DNA of 40,617 nt from Dehalococcoidia bacterium (GTDB lineage Bacteria; Chloroflexota; Dehalococcoidia; E44-bin15): assembly GCA_030610655.1 (NCBI GenBank), contig JAUWRG010000010.1, forward strand, positions 1 through 40,617, written 5' to 3'. This document shows positions 7,951 through 17,114 of the stretch, piece by piece. A program made the position numbers and the translations under genes. The number at the start of each line of letters is the position of its first letter. The stretch's first letter is position 1. The notes under the pieces are model-generated. The model was not told the DNA's origin. It saw only the letters and a list, made by a program, of their open reading frames with translations, and made no database searches.

Positions 7951-10812
7951 CTACCAGCGAAGAGGTTTCTGCCAGGCTTCCTTTAGCTCGGCAATAGAAG
8001 CCGAAAGCACCCTCGCTCCACTAATGCCATATACATCGAATTTTTCATCGGTTTTTACTTCACCGATGGCGGCAAAGTCCAACCCGTTCATCGATTTTTC
8101 AAACTCAGACTTATCTTCCGGTGCTACCTCCACCAGGAAGCGGGTGTTCGACTCTGAGAAGAGCACAAAATCGTTTCGATGCATGGATTCACCGAGCGGG
8201 ACCTGCCTCAGATGAATCACCATCCCAAGCCCTCCAGCAAAGGCCATCTCAGCCGCAGCCACGCCAATTCCACCCTCACTGCAATCATGGCAAGCCTTAA
8301 CCGAACACCTCTCCATGGCCGTACTAAGCCTATCCATAAGTTTCTTCCCCTTCTTGGGCTCCACTTTGGGTACGTTATTTCCCACATAGCCATGAATATC
8401 ATAGTAGTGCGAACCACCCAATTCATCCTTTGTTGTACCGACGATGTAAATAAGGTCGCCCGCTTCTTTGCAGTCCATAGACACCACTCGATTCACATCC
8501 TCCATCACGGCCATAGCCGATATAAGAAGCGTATGCGGAATACAGATCGTCTTTCCCTCGGCTTCATACTCGTTATATAGGCTATCCTTGCCAGAGATGA
8601 AAGGAGTCTCATAGGAGATAGCAATATCATAGCACGCCTGCGCTGCGCGCACTAAAGCTCCCAGCCTATCAGGCTTCTCTGGATTACCCCAACTGAAATT
8701 GTCCAGCAGTGCCACCTTTTGAAGAGTTCCTCCGACAGCGATAACCTGTCTCAAAGCCTCGTCTATCGCAGATGCAGCCATCCAGTAGGGATCGATATCT
8801 CCATATTTAGGATTTATGCCATTAGAAACGATCATACCCATGTCTGAATCAAGTATCGGCCTGATAATGGCAGCATCGCTCGGACCATCGTTATTTCTTC
8901 CTACCAGGGGCTTAAGAACACTGCTGCCTTGTACCTCGTGGTCGTATTGGCGGATAACCCATTCCTTGCTGCAAACATTTAATGAGCCGAGGATCCGTAT
9001 TAGAGCTTCCCGCAGGTCGGGTGGCTCGGGAAAGTCAGGTTCATCATACTGCGGTTGCTCCCAGACTGCCTCCCTCTCGAGTTGAGGCAATCCGTGATGC
9101 AGGAATTCCATATCAAGGTCGCAAACAAGCGTATCTTTATAGAAAAGCTGAAGCCGCCGGTTATCGGTGAACTCGCCGATTACTGCAGCTTCTACATCCT
9201 CGCTTGCAAAAAGGGCGATCAACTCATCGACGCAGTTTGCAGGGACAGCCAGCAGCATCCGCTCCTGGGACTCCGATATCCAGATTTCTGTATAAGAGAG
9301 TCCCGAGTACTTCAAGGGAACTCGCTCCAAATATACACGCACGCCGGTTTCCTCCGCCATTTCCCCTACTGCCGACGAAAGGCCACCCCCGCCACAATCA
9401 GTAATTCGCCGATAAAGTCCCCGATCCCGCGCCTTTAAGAGAACATCGATCATCCTCTTCTCGGTAATAGGATTGCCTATCTGAACAGAGCTGGTAGAGA
9501 TAGCCTCGGATTCCTTGGTTAGTTCTCCTGATGCAAATGTAACGCCATGTATCCCATCACGCCCTGTCCTACCTCCAACCACGACAACCAGATCTCCGGG
9601 TTGCTGCTGACCCCTCTGGCTCATGCTTTTCGGTAATAATCCTACTGTGCCGCAGAATACCAACGGATTCCCCGCATAGCGCTCATCGAAAAGTATAGCG
9701 CCGTTGAGAGTAGGGATTCCAAGGCGGTTGCCGTAGTCAGCCACACCAGCACGGACACCCTTGAAAATACGACGTGGGTGCAAGACACCCTGGGGAAGCC
9801 TATCGTATGGAAGGTCAGGAGGGCCGAAGCAGAAAACATCGGTGTTTAATATTGGTTTTGACCCGAGTCCCGTGCCCAAAGGGTCACGAATAACGCCACC
9901 TATTCCAGTCGAGGCACCGCCATATGGCTCAACCGCTGAGGGGTGATTATGAGTCTCGACTTTAAAACACAATGCATAGTGGCCATCGAAATCTATTACT
10001 CCAGCGTTGTCCACAAAAACCGAAAGACACCAAGGCTTGTGCAGTTCCTCGGTGACCCTCATGATAGTGCTTTTGAGCAAATCATCGATAACTACCTCAC
10101 CCAGCCTGATCTTACCCCTGAATGTCTTGTGTTTGCAGTGCTCAGACCATGTTTGCGCCAGTGTTTCAAGCTCAACCTCGGTCGGATTTCGACCTAATCT
10201 GGAGAAGTAGTCTTGGATCTGCTTCATCTCCCCTAAGTCCAGCCAGAGCCTATCCTTACTCAACTCTATTAGCTCGTCATCGTCCATACTCAATAAATCG
10301 ATAACTGACAAAGAGAATTCATACGTCGCTGACGGAAGCGAGGGCCCTTCTCGCCTGGTGACCACATGCTGGATTACGCTATTGACCAGTAGCTTATCAC
10401 AGATGGATTGTAGGGTGTCCTCCGAGAGCTCACCCCATAGGTAGTAGCTCTTGGCGGTTTTTACGGAATCAACTGTTGCTATGCCGAGATCGAGAATACC
10501 CTTCTTAACGCTCTCCTCCACAGGATCCATCACACCAGGATTGTAAGCAACCTCGATGACACGAACATTACTGTCTTCAACCCCGGTAATAGACGCCTCA
10601 CCATATGAATACTCCTCGACAACAGGATCGACTAATAGCTCTCGACAGATTCTCCTCACTTCTTCCTCATTCAAGCTCCCCTCAAGCAGATATATGTCGG
10701 TCACCTTAGCCTTTTCAACAGTCGTGATGCCAAGATCTTGGATGTCTTTTTGTAACCCTTCCCCTCTGGGTTCTGGAAAGCCAGCCTTTATAGAGACCTC
10801 GATTCGGAACAA
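7951..10812 (-). CDS. purL: Phosphoribosylformylglycinamidine synthase PurL with two N-terminal PurS-like domains
   Basis: TWSEHCKHKTFRG, FKVETHNHPSAVEPYGGASTGIGGVIRD, GGGGLSSAVGEMAEETG; first ~155 aa contain two PurS-like repeats (GLQKDIQDLGITTVEKAKVTDIYLLEG and SVKKGILDLGIATVDSVKTAKSYYLWG). Confidence 0.95.
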   Translation of the reverse strand: MFRIEVSIKAGFPEPRGEGLQKDIQDLGITTVEKAKVTDIYLLEGSLNEEEVRRICRELLVDPVVEEYSYGEASITGVEDSNVRVIEVAYNPGVMDPVEESVKKGILDLGIATVDSVKTAKSYYLWGELSEDTLQSICDKLLVNSVIQHVVTRREGPSLPSATYEFSLSVIDLLSMDDDELIELSKDRLWLDLGEMKQIQDYFSRLGRNPTEVELETLAQTWSEHCKHKTFRGKIRLGEVVIDDLLKSTIMRVTEELHKPWCLSVFVDNAGVIDFDGHYALCFKVETHNHPSAVEPYGGASTGIGGVIRDPLGTGLGSKPILNTDVFCFGPPDLPYDRLPQGVLHPRRIFKGVRAGVADYGNRLGIPTLNGAILFDERYAGNPLVFCGTVGLLPKSMSQRGQQQPGDLVVVVGGRTGRDGIHGVTFASGELTKESEAISTSSVQIGNPITEKRMIDVLLKARDRGLYRRITDCGGGGLSSAVGEMAEETGVRVYLERVPLKYSGLSYTEIWISESQERMLLAVPANCVDELIALFASEDVEAAVIGEFTDNRRLQLFYKDTLVCDLDMEFLHHGLPQLEREAVWEQPQYDEPDFPEPPDLREALIRILGSLNVCSKEWVIRQYDHEVQGSSVLKPLVGRNNDGPSDAAIIRPILDSDMGMIVSNGINPKYGDIDPYWMAASAIDEALRQVIAVGGTLQKVALLDNFSWGNPEKPDRLGALVRAAQACYDIAISYETPFISGKDSLYNEYEAEGKTICIPHTLLISAMAVMEDVNRVVSMDCKEAGDLIYIVGTTKDELGGSHYYDIHGYVGNNVPKVEPKKGKKLMDRLSTAMERCSVKACHDCSEGGIGVAAAEMAFAGGLGMVIHLRQVPLGESMHRNDFVLFSESNTRFLVEVAPEDKSEFEKSMNGLDFAAIGEVKTDEKFDVYGISGARVLSASIAELKEAWQKPLRW

Positions 10813-10890
10813 GAGACCCCCCTTTTACCCAACCTCATCGGTGGCTGCCTACCATCTAATCATGGCTGCAAAGCAGGTAGCAAATAGGCT

Positions 10891-10929
10891 GTCATTCTGA
10901 CCCTTCACTTTGTGAAGGGTCAGAATGAC
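10891..10929. repeat. Perfect 18-bp inverted repeat (REP/MITE-like) between hisF and purL
   Basis: GTCATTCTGACCCTTCAC-TTT-GTGAAGGGTCAGAATGAC; a further direct variant GTGAAGGGGCTCAGAATGA at 10935-10953. Confidence 0.85.
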
Positions 10930-11002
10930 AGGAAGTGAAGGGGCTCAGAATGATACAACATATGGAAAACATTCTATTTTCGGAATAAACCATTGAAACT
11001 GG

Positions 11003-11776
11003 CTACATTCTTACCGCTATGCCTTTCTGCTTCAAGTAGCTCTTCGCCTGAGAAATGGAGAGCTCTCCAAAGTGGAAAATAGAAGCAGCAAGAACAGCAG
11101 ATGCTTTACCCAAAGCTACGGCCTCATAGAGATGCTGTAGCCTCCCTGCTCCACCAGAGGCGATGACCGGTATACTAACTGCCTCCGCCACCGCCTTGGT
11201 CATCTCCAAGTCATAGCCTTCTTTGGTACCGTCGGCATCCTTGCTGGTAAGCAATATCTCCCCAGCACCAAGCTTTTCCACCCTTTTCGCCCACTCTACA
11301 ATATCCATCCCCGTGGACTCATTGCCGCCCCTAACCACCACCTCCAATCTGGGAAGGTCACTATCAGGCGGGTTCTTCCTGCCATCGATGGCGACAACCA
11401 GTTTATTCCTACCAAATTCCTTCGAGGCTTCTTCTACTAGCGTAGGATTTTCAACCGCCGCGGTGTTGATCGAGACCTTATTCACACCAAGTGCGAACAA
11501 GTCCTTCATATCTTCAATGCCTCCGATACCACCTCCGACAGTGAAGGGAATGGTAACCTTTTCAGCTACCCTCTTGACCCACTCTAACCTTATTCCTCTG
11601 TTCTCAAGCGTAGCCATGATATCGAGGAACACGAGTTCATCTGCCCCTTGTTGGCAATAGGCCTCCGCTGCCTCCACAGGATCACGGGCATCCCGTAGGT
11701 TTACAAATTTCACCCCCTTCACTACCCTTCCATCTTTGACATCGAGGCACGGTATGATTCTCACCTCTTTGTTCAT
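11003..11776 (-). CDS. hisF: Imidazole glycerol phosphate synthase cyclase subunit HisF
   Basis: MNKEVRIIPCLDVKDGRVVKGVKFVNLRDARDPVEAAEAY...ELVFLDI...PFTVGGGIGG...VIASGGAGRLQH; start placed at the internal ATG rather than the ORF-track start at 11818. Confidence 0.96.
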   Translation of the reverse strand: MNKEVRIIPCLDVKDGRVVKGVKFVNLRDARDPVEAAEAYCQQGADELVFLDIMATLENRGIRLEWVKRVAEKVTIPFTVGGGIGGIEDMKDLFALGVNKVSINTAAVENPTLVEEASKEFGRNKLVVAIDGRKNPPDSDLPRLEVVVRGGNESTGMDIVEWAKRVEKLGAGEILLTSKDADGTKEGYDLEMTKAVAEAVSIPVIASGGAGRLQHLYEAVALGKASAVLAASIFHFGELSISQAKSYLKQKGIAVRM

Positions 11777-12062
11777 CTCAAAGCTCCCGAATTTGATTTC
11801 AATACGCTGCAAGAGCACTCAGTGCTTCCTGGACACCGGGGGTAAGCCCGTAGGAACCAGCTTTTTCTATGATACACCACTCTAGAAAAGCTGTCGACCT
11901 CCATAATGCTGTCTTAGTCAAACACCATATGTGGGGAGCGGTGGCTCCAATTGCATACTAGACGTTTTGTTGATTAGAATAGGGGCATGGGGACTAGCCT
12001 GAGAAGTCTTGTCAAGCTATCTATTATTATAGGGACGTGCGAAACTATTTTGAACTTAAAGA

Positions 12063-12085
12063 GCGAAGCTAACTGTTAACTTCGC
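12063..12085. terminator. Weak hairpin, candidate terminator 3' of the excisionase-like ORF
   Basis: GCGAAGCTAACTGTTAACTTCGC: imperfect palindrome (one internal mismatch pair), weak T tracts. Confidence 0.35.
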
Positions 12086-12118
12086 CCTGATTTTACCCAA
12101 ACTGAAGTCAATCATAAT

Positions 12119-12283
12119 CTAAGGAGACAAATTGCTACTGTTCTCTTCCTGAAGGAAATCTAAAAGGTCAGAACCAAGGAAACGCCACTGACGACCAGCC
12201 TTGCGTCCACTGAGTTCGCCACGATGCATTAAGAGCCTAAAAGTGCTGTCTGGTAGTTTGAGCAGTGTTCGAGCTTTCTCCAA
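12119..12283 (-). CDS. Small excisionase-family (HTH_17-like / MerR-type) DNA-binding protein; TTG start or 5'-truncated
   Basis: Reverse strand reads (EVYT)LEKARTLLKLPDSTFRLLMHRGELSGRKAGRQWRFLGSDLLDFLQEENSSNLSP*; typical helix-turn-helix plus wing; upstream in-frame TGA. Not in the ORF track. Confidence 0.7.
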   Translation of the reverse strand: MEKARTLLKLPDSTFRLLMHRGELSGRKAGRQWRFLGSDLLDFLQEENSSNLSP

Positions 12284-12364
12284 AGTGTATACCTCATTTC
12301 AATGATGCCCATTCGGTAACACTTTATATTGACGCAACACGTGGCCTGTGCTCGTCCAACACAT

Positions 12365-12496
12365 GAGTAATACATTGCCTCCTTGCGAGCAAAGCGACAC
12401 CGCTCGCCACTCCGTGCCGAAGCCCTCACCGCAGTGAAGCGGAGGCAAAGAATATTCATTCAGATTCTTGGCCGCTTCGTGCCATCAGAATGACGC
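12365..12496. repeat. Degenerate dispersed intergenic repeat sequence
   Basis: CATTCAGATTCTTGGCCGCTTCGTGCCATCAGAATGACG and CTTGCGAGCAAAGCGACACCGCTCG resemble the TCATTCTGA...CGAAGCG class of intergenic repeats; shares TCAGAATGAC with the repeat at 10891. Confidence 0.45.
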
Positions 12497-12787
12497 ATGA
12501 TTTCTCCCTACCGAAGATTGCATCCTCAAGTTCGCTTGCTTACACTCGCGAAAAACCCCGCTGTAGCGAAAGATGTCACCCATTCATTTGAGCGAGATCC
12601 TATGATTCGCGATGCTGTCGATCCTTCTCCAAAACTCTTCGCCAATCCAGGCAAACTCCAAGATAGTCTTTCTCTATATACACACCCACCCCACCAAACA
12701 AGGAGCCTTGGGCTGTCCCTCTCGTAGAAAGGTTTTAAGCCAAGCCCTCGACCAAAACACTGCCCACTGTGGTATACTTGAGGCAAG

Positions 12788-13396
12788 GTGGATGGTCAGA
12801 TTCAGCAGGCCATCGAGACCCTCAGGAGAGGGGGCATTGTTGCCTACCCCACAGATACCGTCTACGGGCTGGGCGCTAGTGCACTTGATGATGGTGCTGT
12901 GGCAAAGGTCTACGAAGCTAAGGGCAGACCTCGCCATCTCGCTCTCCCGTTGCTCCTTAGCAGTGTATCCCAGATAGCAGTGGTAGCCACGGATGTCCCC
13001 GAAATCGCATGGCGCCTGGCTGAGCGTTTTTTACCCGGCGGGTTAACACTTATTTTACATAAAGCACCCACAGTATCGAGCATCATCACTGGCGGGAGCG
13101 ACAGGATTGCATTACGAGTGCCCAATCACCCCGTCCCAATCGCCATCATCGAGGGGTTGGGCGCTCCAGTCACTGGCACCAGCGCCAACCTCAGCGGCTG
13201 TCGTAGTTCCGTGACACCGCAGGAGGTTCATCGCCAACTGGGAGATAGGGTGGACCTTATTATCGATGGCGGCAGATGCCCTGGAGGGATAGATTCCACT
13301 GTGGTCGATCTCACCGAGGAAGCGCCAAAGATGCTGAGACAGGGGGCTGTAAGACGTGAGGAGATCGAGCACGTTTGTGGCATGAAGGTGCGCTAG
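12788..13396 (+). CDS. tsaC: L-threonylcarbamoyladenylate synthase (Sua5/YciO/YrdC family)
   Basis: GGIVAYPTDTVYGLGASALDDGAVAKVYEAKGRP...APVTGTSANLSG...STVVDLT; GTG start. Confidence 0.93.
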   Translation: MDGQIQQAIETLRRGGIVAYPTDTVYGLGASALDDGAVAKVYEAKGRPRHLALPLLLSSVSQIAVVATDVPEIAWRLAERFLPGGLTLILHKAPTVSSIITGGSDRIALRVPNHPVPIAIIEGLGAPVTGTSANLSGCRSSVTPQEVHRQLGDRVDLIIDGGRCPGGIDSTVVDLTEEAPKMLRQGAVRREEIEHVCGMKVR

Positions 13397-13411
13397 AAGG
13401 AGGTGGGGAAC

Positions 13412-13846
13412 ATGCGTATTGCTATCGGCTGCGACCATAGAGGGTTTAATCTCAAGAAGGCAATCATCAAATTGCTTTCTGAAGAAGGGCATAGCTACGA
13501 GGACTTTGGCTGTTACGATACTGAATCGGTGGACTATCCTGATTTTGCGAGGAGCGTAGCTCAAGCAGTGGCACAGAGACGTTTCGACCACGGTATCCTT
13601 ATCTGCGGCACGGGCATTGGCATGAGTATCGCAGCAAACAAGGTGCCTGGGGTGTATGCCGCCCTGTGCCATGATGTCTTCAGCGCCCAGCGCAGCCGAC
13701 AACATAACAACGCCAATGTTCTCTGCCTCGGTGGGTCAGTTATCGGGGTAGACTTGGCTAAGGATATTGTCCACACCTATCTTGGTACTGATTTTGAAGG
13801 AGGAAGACACGCGCGGCGTCTAGAGAAAGTGAAGGCGCTAGAGTAA
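13412..13846 (+). CDS. rpiB: Ribose-5-phosphate isomerase B
   Basis: MRIAIGCDHRGFNLKKAIIKLL...GILICGTGIGMSIAANKVPGVYAALCHDVFSAQRSRQHNNANVLCLG; ATG at 13412 preferred to GTG 13403. Confidence 0.94.
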   Translation: MRIAIGCDHRGFNLKKAIIKLLSEEGHSYEDFGCYDTESVDYPDFARSVAQAVAQRRFDHGILICGTGIGMSIAANKVPGVYAALCHDVFSAQRSRQHNNANVLCLGGSVIGVDLAKDIVHTYLGTDFEGGRHARRLEKVKALE

Positions 13847-13916
13847 TAATAGCTTCCTTGACAAACATCGCTCTTCGTTGCTAATATGGGCTTGCTTTCC
13901 GAAATGAGAAAGTAAT

Positions 13917-15800
13917 ATGGCCAAGTTATTAGACCGCATCAATGAGCCCGCCGACCTAAAGGAATTGACTTCTTCTGAACTCGAGCAGCTTGCAAGTGAA
14001 ATTCGAGAGGAGATCATTGCCATAGTGGGTGCCAACGGCGGGCATCTTGCTTCCAACCTCGGAGTAGTTGAACTCACCATCGCCCTGCATCGCTGTTTCG
14101 AAAGCCCTCACGATAAGATTGTGTGGGACGTCGGCCATCAGACGTATGCTCACAAGCTACTCACCGGCCGTAGGGAGCGTTTCTCTACCATCCGACAACA
14201 CGGAGGGCTTAGTGGATTTGCTGAGCGGGAGGAGAGCCCTCATGACGCCTTTGGTACCGGCCATGCCTCAACATCCATCTCCGCAGCGCTGGGCATGGCG
14301 ATAGCCCGCGATTTAGCAGGAGAAAGCCACAACGTGGTAGCCGTAATCGGCGATGCTGCCCTAGCAGGGGGAATGGCTTTTGAAGCATTGAATCAAGTAG
14401 GGCACTTGGGCACTAAGCTTATCGTGCTCTTGAATGATAATGGGATGGCGATCTCACCAACTGTGGGCGCCCTCTCCAGGCTCCTTTACCGGCTCCGACT
14501 CGACCGCCGCTATCACCGAGCCAAACAGGGGGCGTCGTACGTGGCAGCAAAACTACACATGGGGACCAAGCTGCGGCAAGTGTGGAAACGGGTAAAGAAA
14601 GGCGTGAAGGGCATAATCATTCCCGCGATGTTCTGGGACGAGCTTGGCTTTACCTATGTTGGACCGATCGATGGGCATGATATCGCTGAGCTAGAGATGG
14701 TGCTTTCTCAGGTAAGAAAATACGCTAATAGGCCGACTCTTGTCCACGTGGTCACAAGGAAGGGCAAAGGGCATCGCCCTGCCGAGACGGATGCGGTTGG
14801 TTTTCATGGTGTGTCCCCGAATCAAAGCGAGAAAGACAGTCCCCCTTCCTATAGCGAGGTCTTTGGCAAAACAGTTCTCCGACTTGCTACGGACAATCCC
14901 AGAATAATAGCCATCACTGCTGCGATGTCTGAAAGCACGGGCCTAAGCATCGTTGCTGACAAGTTCCCAGAGCGGGTTTTTGATGTGGGCATCTGTGAGC
15001 AACATGCCGTTACCTTCGCTGCAGGGCTTGCCACCCAGGGATTTAGCCCCATTGTCGCCATATATTCTACCTTCCTCCAGCGTGCCATTGACCAGGTCAT
15101 CCACGATGTTTGCCTCCAGAATCTGCCGGTGATCTTTGCCATCGATCGAAGTGGCATTGTGGGCGAGGATGGTAAGACCCACCAGGGTACCTTCGACCTC
15201 TCATATCTAAGTTTTATTCCTAACATGGTTCTCGCCTCGCCGAAAGATGAGAATGAGCTTCAACACCTGCTTTACACAGCAGTGAGGGTAAACCGCCCCG
15301 TTGCGATTCGCTACCCCAAGGGCCCCGGATTGGGTGTCCTTCTGGACGAGGAGCTACACGAATTGCCCTTAGGGAAGGGGGAAGTGCTCATGACCGGGGA
15401 TGACGTCGCAATCCTCGCTGTAGGCTCTACTGTGGCGCCATGCATTGAAGCGGCGCAAAGATTAGCCGAGAAGGGGATAAGATGTACCGTAGTCAATGCC
15501 TGCTTCATCAAGCCCCTCGACTCATCGCTCATCCTGGATATAGCCCGCCGCACCAAGAGGGTGGTTACTGTTGAGGATAATGCCGTTAAGGGTGGGTTCG
15601 GCAGCGCCGTGCTTGAGCTTTTGGAAAGCTCGCTCATCCATGAGCTTGAGGTTGAGCGCATTGGACTACCCGACGAGTTCGTGGAACATGGTTCTCAGGA
15701 AACGCTTCGCGCCAAGTATGATCTGGACACTGAGGGGATAGTGAAGCGGGTTCTGTGCGCCTTTCCTCAGCTTGCTTCTTTGGTGGAAGCAACGAAGTAG
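13917..15800 (+). CDS. dxs: 1-deoxy-D-xylulose-5-phosphate synthase
   Basis: GGHLASNLGVVELTIALHRCFESPHDKIVWDVGHQTYAHKLLTGR, GHASTSISAALGMA, VIGDAALAGGMAFEALNQVG, DVGICEQHAVTFAAGLA. Confidence 0.97.
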   Translation: MAKLLDRINEPADLKELTSSELEQLASEIREEIIAIVGANGGHLASNLGVVELTIALHRCFESPHDKIVWDVGHQTYAHKLLTGRRERFSTIRQHGGLSGFAEREESPHDAFGTGHASTSISAALGMAIARDLAGESHNVVAVIGDAALAGGMAFEALNQVGHLGTKLIVLLNDNGMAISPTVGALSRLLYRLRLDRRYHRAKQGASYVAAKLHMGTKLRQVWKRVKKGVKGIIIPAMFWDELGFTYVGPIDGHDIAELEMVLSQVRKYANRPTLVHVVTRKGKGHRPAETDAVGFHGVSPNQSEKDSPPSYSEVFGKTVLRLATDNPRIIAITAAMSESTGLSIVADKFPERVFDVGICEQHAVTFAAGLATQGFSPIVAIYSTFLQRAIDQVIHDVCLQNLPVIFAIDRSGIVGEDGKTHQGTFDLSYLSFIPNMVLASPKDENELQHLLYTAVRVNRPVAIRYPKGPGLGVLLDEELHELPLGKGEVLMTGDDVAILAVGSTVAPCIEAAQRLAEKGIRCTVVNACFIKPLDSSLILDIARRTKRVVTVEDNAVKGGFGSAVLELLESSLIHELEVERIGLPDEFVEHGSQETLRAKYDLDTEGIVKRVLCAFPQLASLVEATK

Positions 15801-15855
15801 AAAGAGCGTGGAGTACAGAAAGACGATGCTTAATGGAGCTTAGTGAGATGTTGGC

Positions 15856-15892
15856 AATATCAGGTGGTCCTGTTTAGCACCTGATATTTTTG
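15856..15892 (+). terminator. Candidate intrinsic terminator after dxs
   Basis: AATATCAGGTG-N11-CACCTGATATT then TTT: 11-bp stem with T tract. Confidence 0.75.
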
Positions 15893-15923
15893 TTAAGGGA
15901 AGGTAGAAGATCAAGGAGAGGAA

Positions 15924-17114
15924 ATGAACAAGAAAACCGTCAGAGACATCGATGTAAGAGGTAAAAGGGTGTTGGTGAGGGTTGACCTCAATGTTCCCTT
16001 CGACGAAAAGGGCGCCATCGCCGATGACACCCGAATTCGCGCCGTGCTCCCTACCATCAAGTATCTTACCGATAATAAGGCACGAGTGATCCTTTGCTCC
16101 CATTTGGGACGTCCCGATGGAAAGGTGGTCGAGGAGCTAAGGCTGGCCCCAGTGGCTGAGCGTCTCTCCCAACTGCTCAATTCGCATGTGGAGATGACAA
16201 CCGACTGTGTCGGCCCCCAGGTCGAAGAAGCAGTGGCAAAACTCAAAAAGGGTGACATCCTCATGCTGGAAAACCTGCGCTTTCATGCTGGGGAGGAGAA
16301 GAACGACCCCAAATTTGCCTGGGCACTGGCTCAACTTGCTGATATCCATGTCAATGACGCTTTCGGCACTGCCCACAGGAAACATGCCTCAAATGTAGGT
16401 GTTACCGAGTATATTACCAGTGTAGCTGGTTTCTTAATGGAGAAAGAGATCGACATGATTAACAAAGCCTTAGATGAGCCGGCGCGCCCTTTCACTGCCA
16501 TTATCGGGGGTGCAAAGGTAAGTGATAAGATTGGGGTTATAGAGAACATTCTTGGTAGAGTGGATTCTCTGATCATTGCCGGAGGCATGGGCTCCACCTT
16601 TTTGAAGGCTTTGAAGTACGATGTCGGCGAATCGCCTGTAGAAAACAAGAAGGTAAGCCTGGCACGGCGACTGATGGAAATGGCCGCAGAGAAAGGGGTT
16701 CACCTCCTTCTGCCTACCGATGTTGTGGTTGCGGAGAAATTTGAACCCCAGGCTAAGTCCAAAACCGTGCAAATTACTGGAGTGCCATCAGGGTGGCAGG
16801 TCATGGACATTGGGCCACAAAGTATAGCACTTTTTGAAGCTAAGCTTCGCAAGAGCAAAACGATCGTCTGGAACGGACCAGTGGGTGTTTTCGAGTTCCC
16901 CAAGTTCGCCAATGGAACCCAGGCTATTGCACACCTGCTGGCAGGCTTAGATGCTACCACTGTCATCGGGGGAGGCTCAACCGCTGAGGCTGTTGAGGAA
17001 CTGGGACTGGTGGACAATATGACCCATGTCTCCACAGGTGGAGGAGCTTCCCTAAGATTCCTTGAGGGCAAAACCCTACCCGGGGTGGCAGTGCTCCAGG
17101 ATAAGGAGAGCTAA
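15924..17114 (+). CDS. pgk: Phosphoglycerate kinase
   Basis: GKRVLVRVDLNVPFD, VILCSHLGRPDG, MLENLRFHAGEEKND, VWNGPVGVFEF, VIGGGSTAEAVEELG. Confidence 0.97.
   Translation: MNKKTVRDIDVRGKRVLVRVDLNVPFDEKGAIADDTRIRAVLPTIKYLTDNKARVILCSHLGRPDGKVVEELRLAPVAERLSQLLNSHVEMTTDCVGPQVEEAVAKLKKGDILMLENLRFHAGEEKNDPKFAWALAQLADIHVNDAFGTAHRKHASNVGVTEYITSVAGFLMEKEIDMINKALDEPARPFTAIIGGAKVSDKIGVIENILGRVDSLIIAGGMGSTFLKALKYDVGESPVENKKVSLARRLMEMAAEKGVHLLLPTDVVVAEKFEPQAKSKTVQITGVPSGWQVMDIGPQSIALFEAKLRKSKTIVWNGPVGVFEFPKFANGTQAIAHLLAGLDATTVIGGGSTAEAVEELGLVDNMTHVSTGGGASLRFLEGKTLPGVAVLQDKES

Noticed and set aside
7802-10900. Many plus-strand ORFs of 60-137 aa
   Set aside because: All antisense to purL/purQ.
12497-12977. 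Overlapping short ORFs on both strands before tsaC
   Set aside because: Overlap each other and repeat-like sequence or the tsaC start; no coding signature.
13112-13705. 197-aa minus-strand ORF
   Set aside because: Antisense to the clear tsaC and rpiB genes; no recognisable motif.
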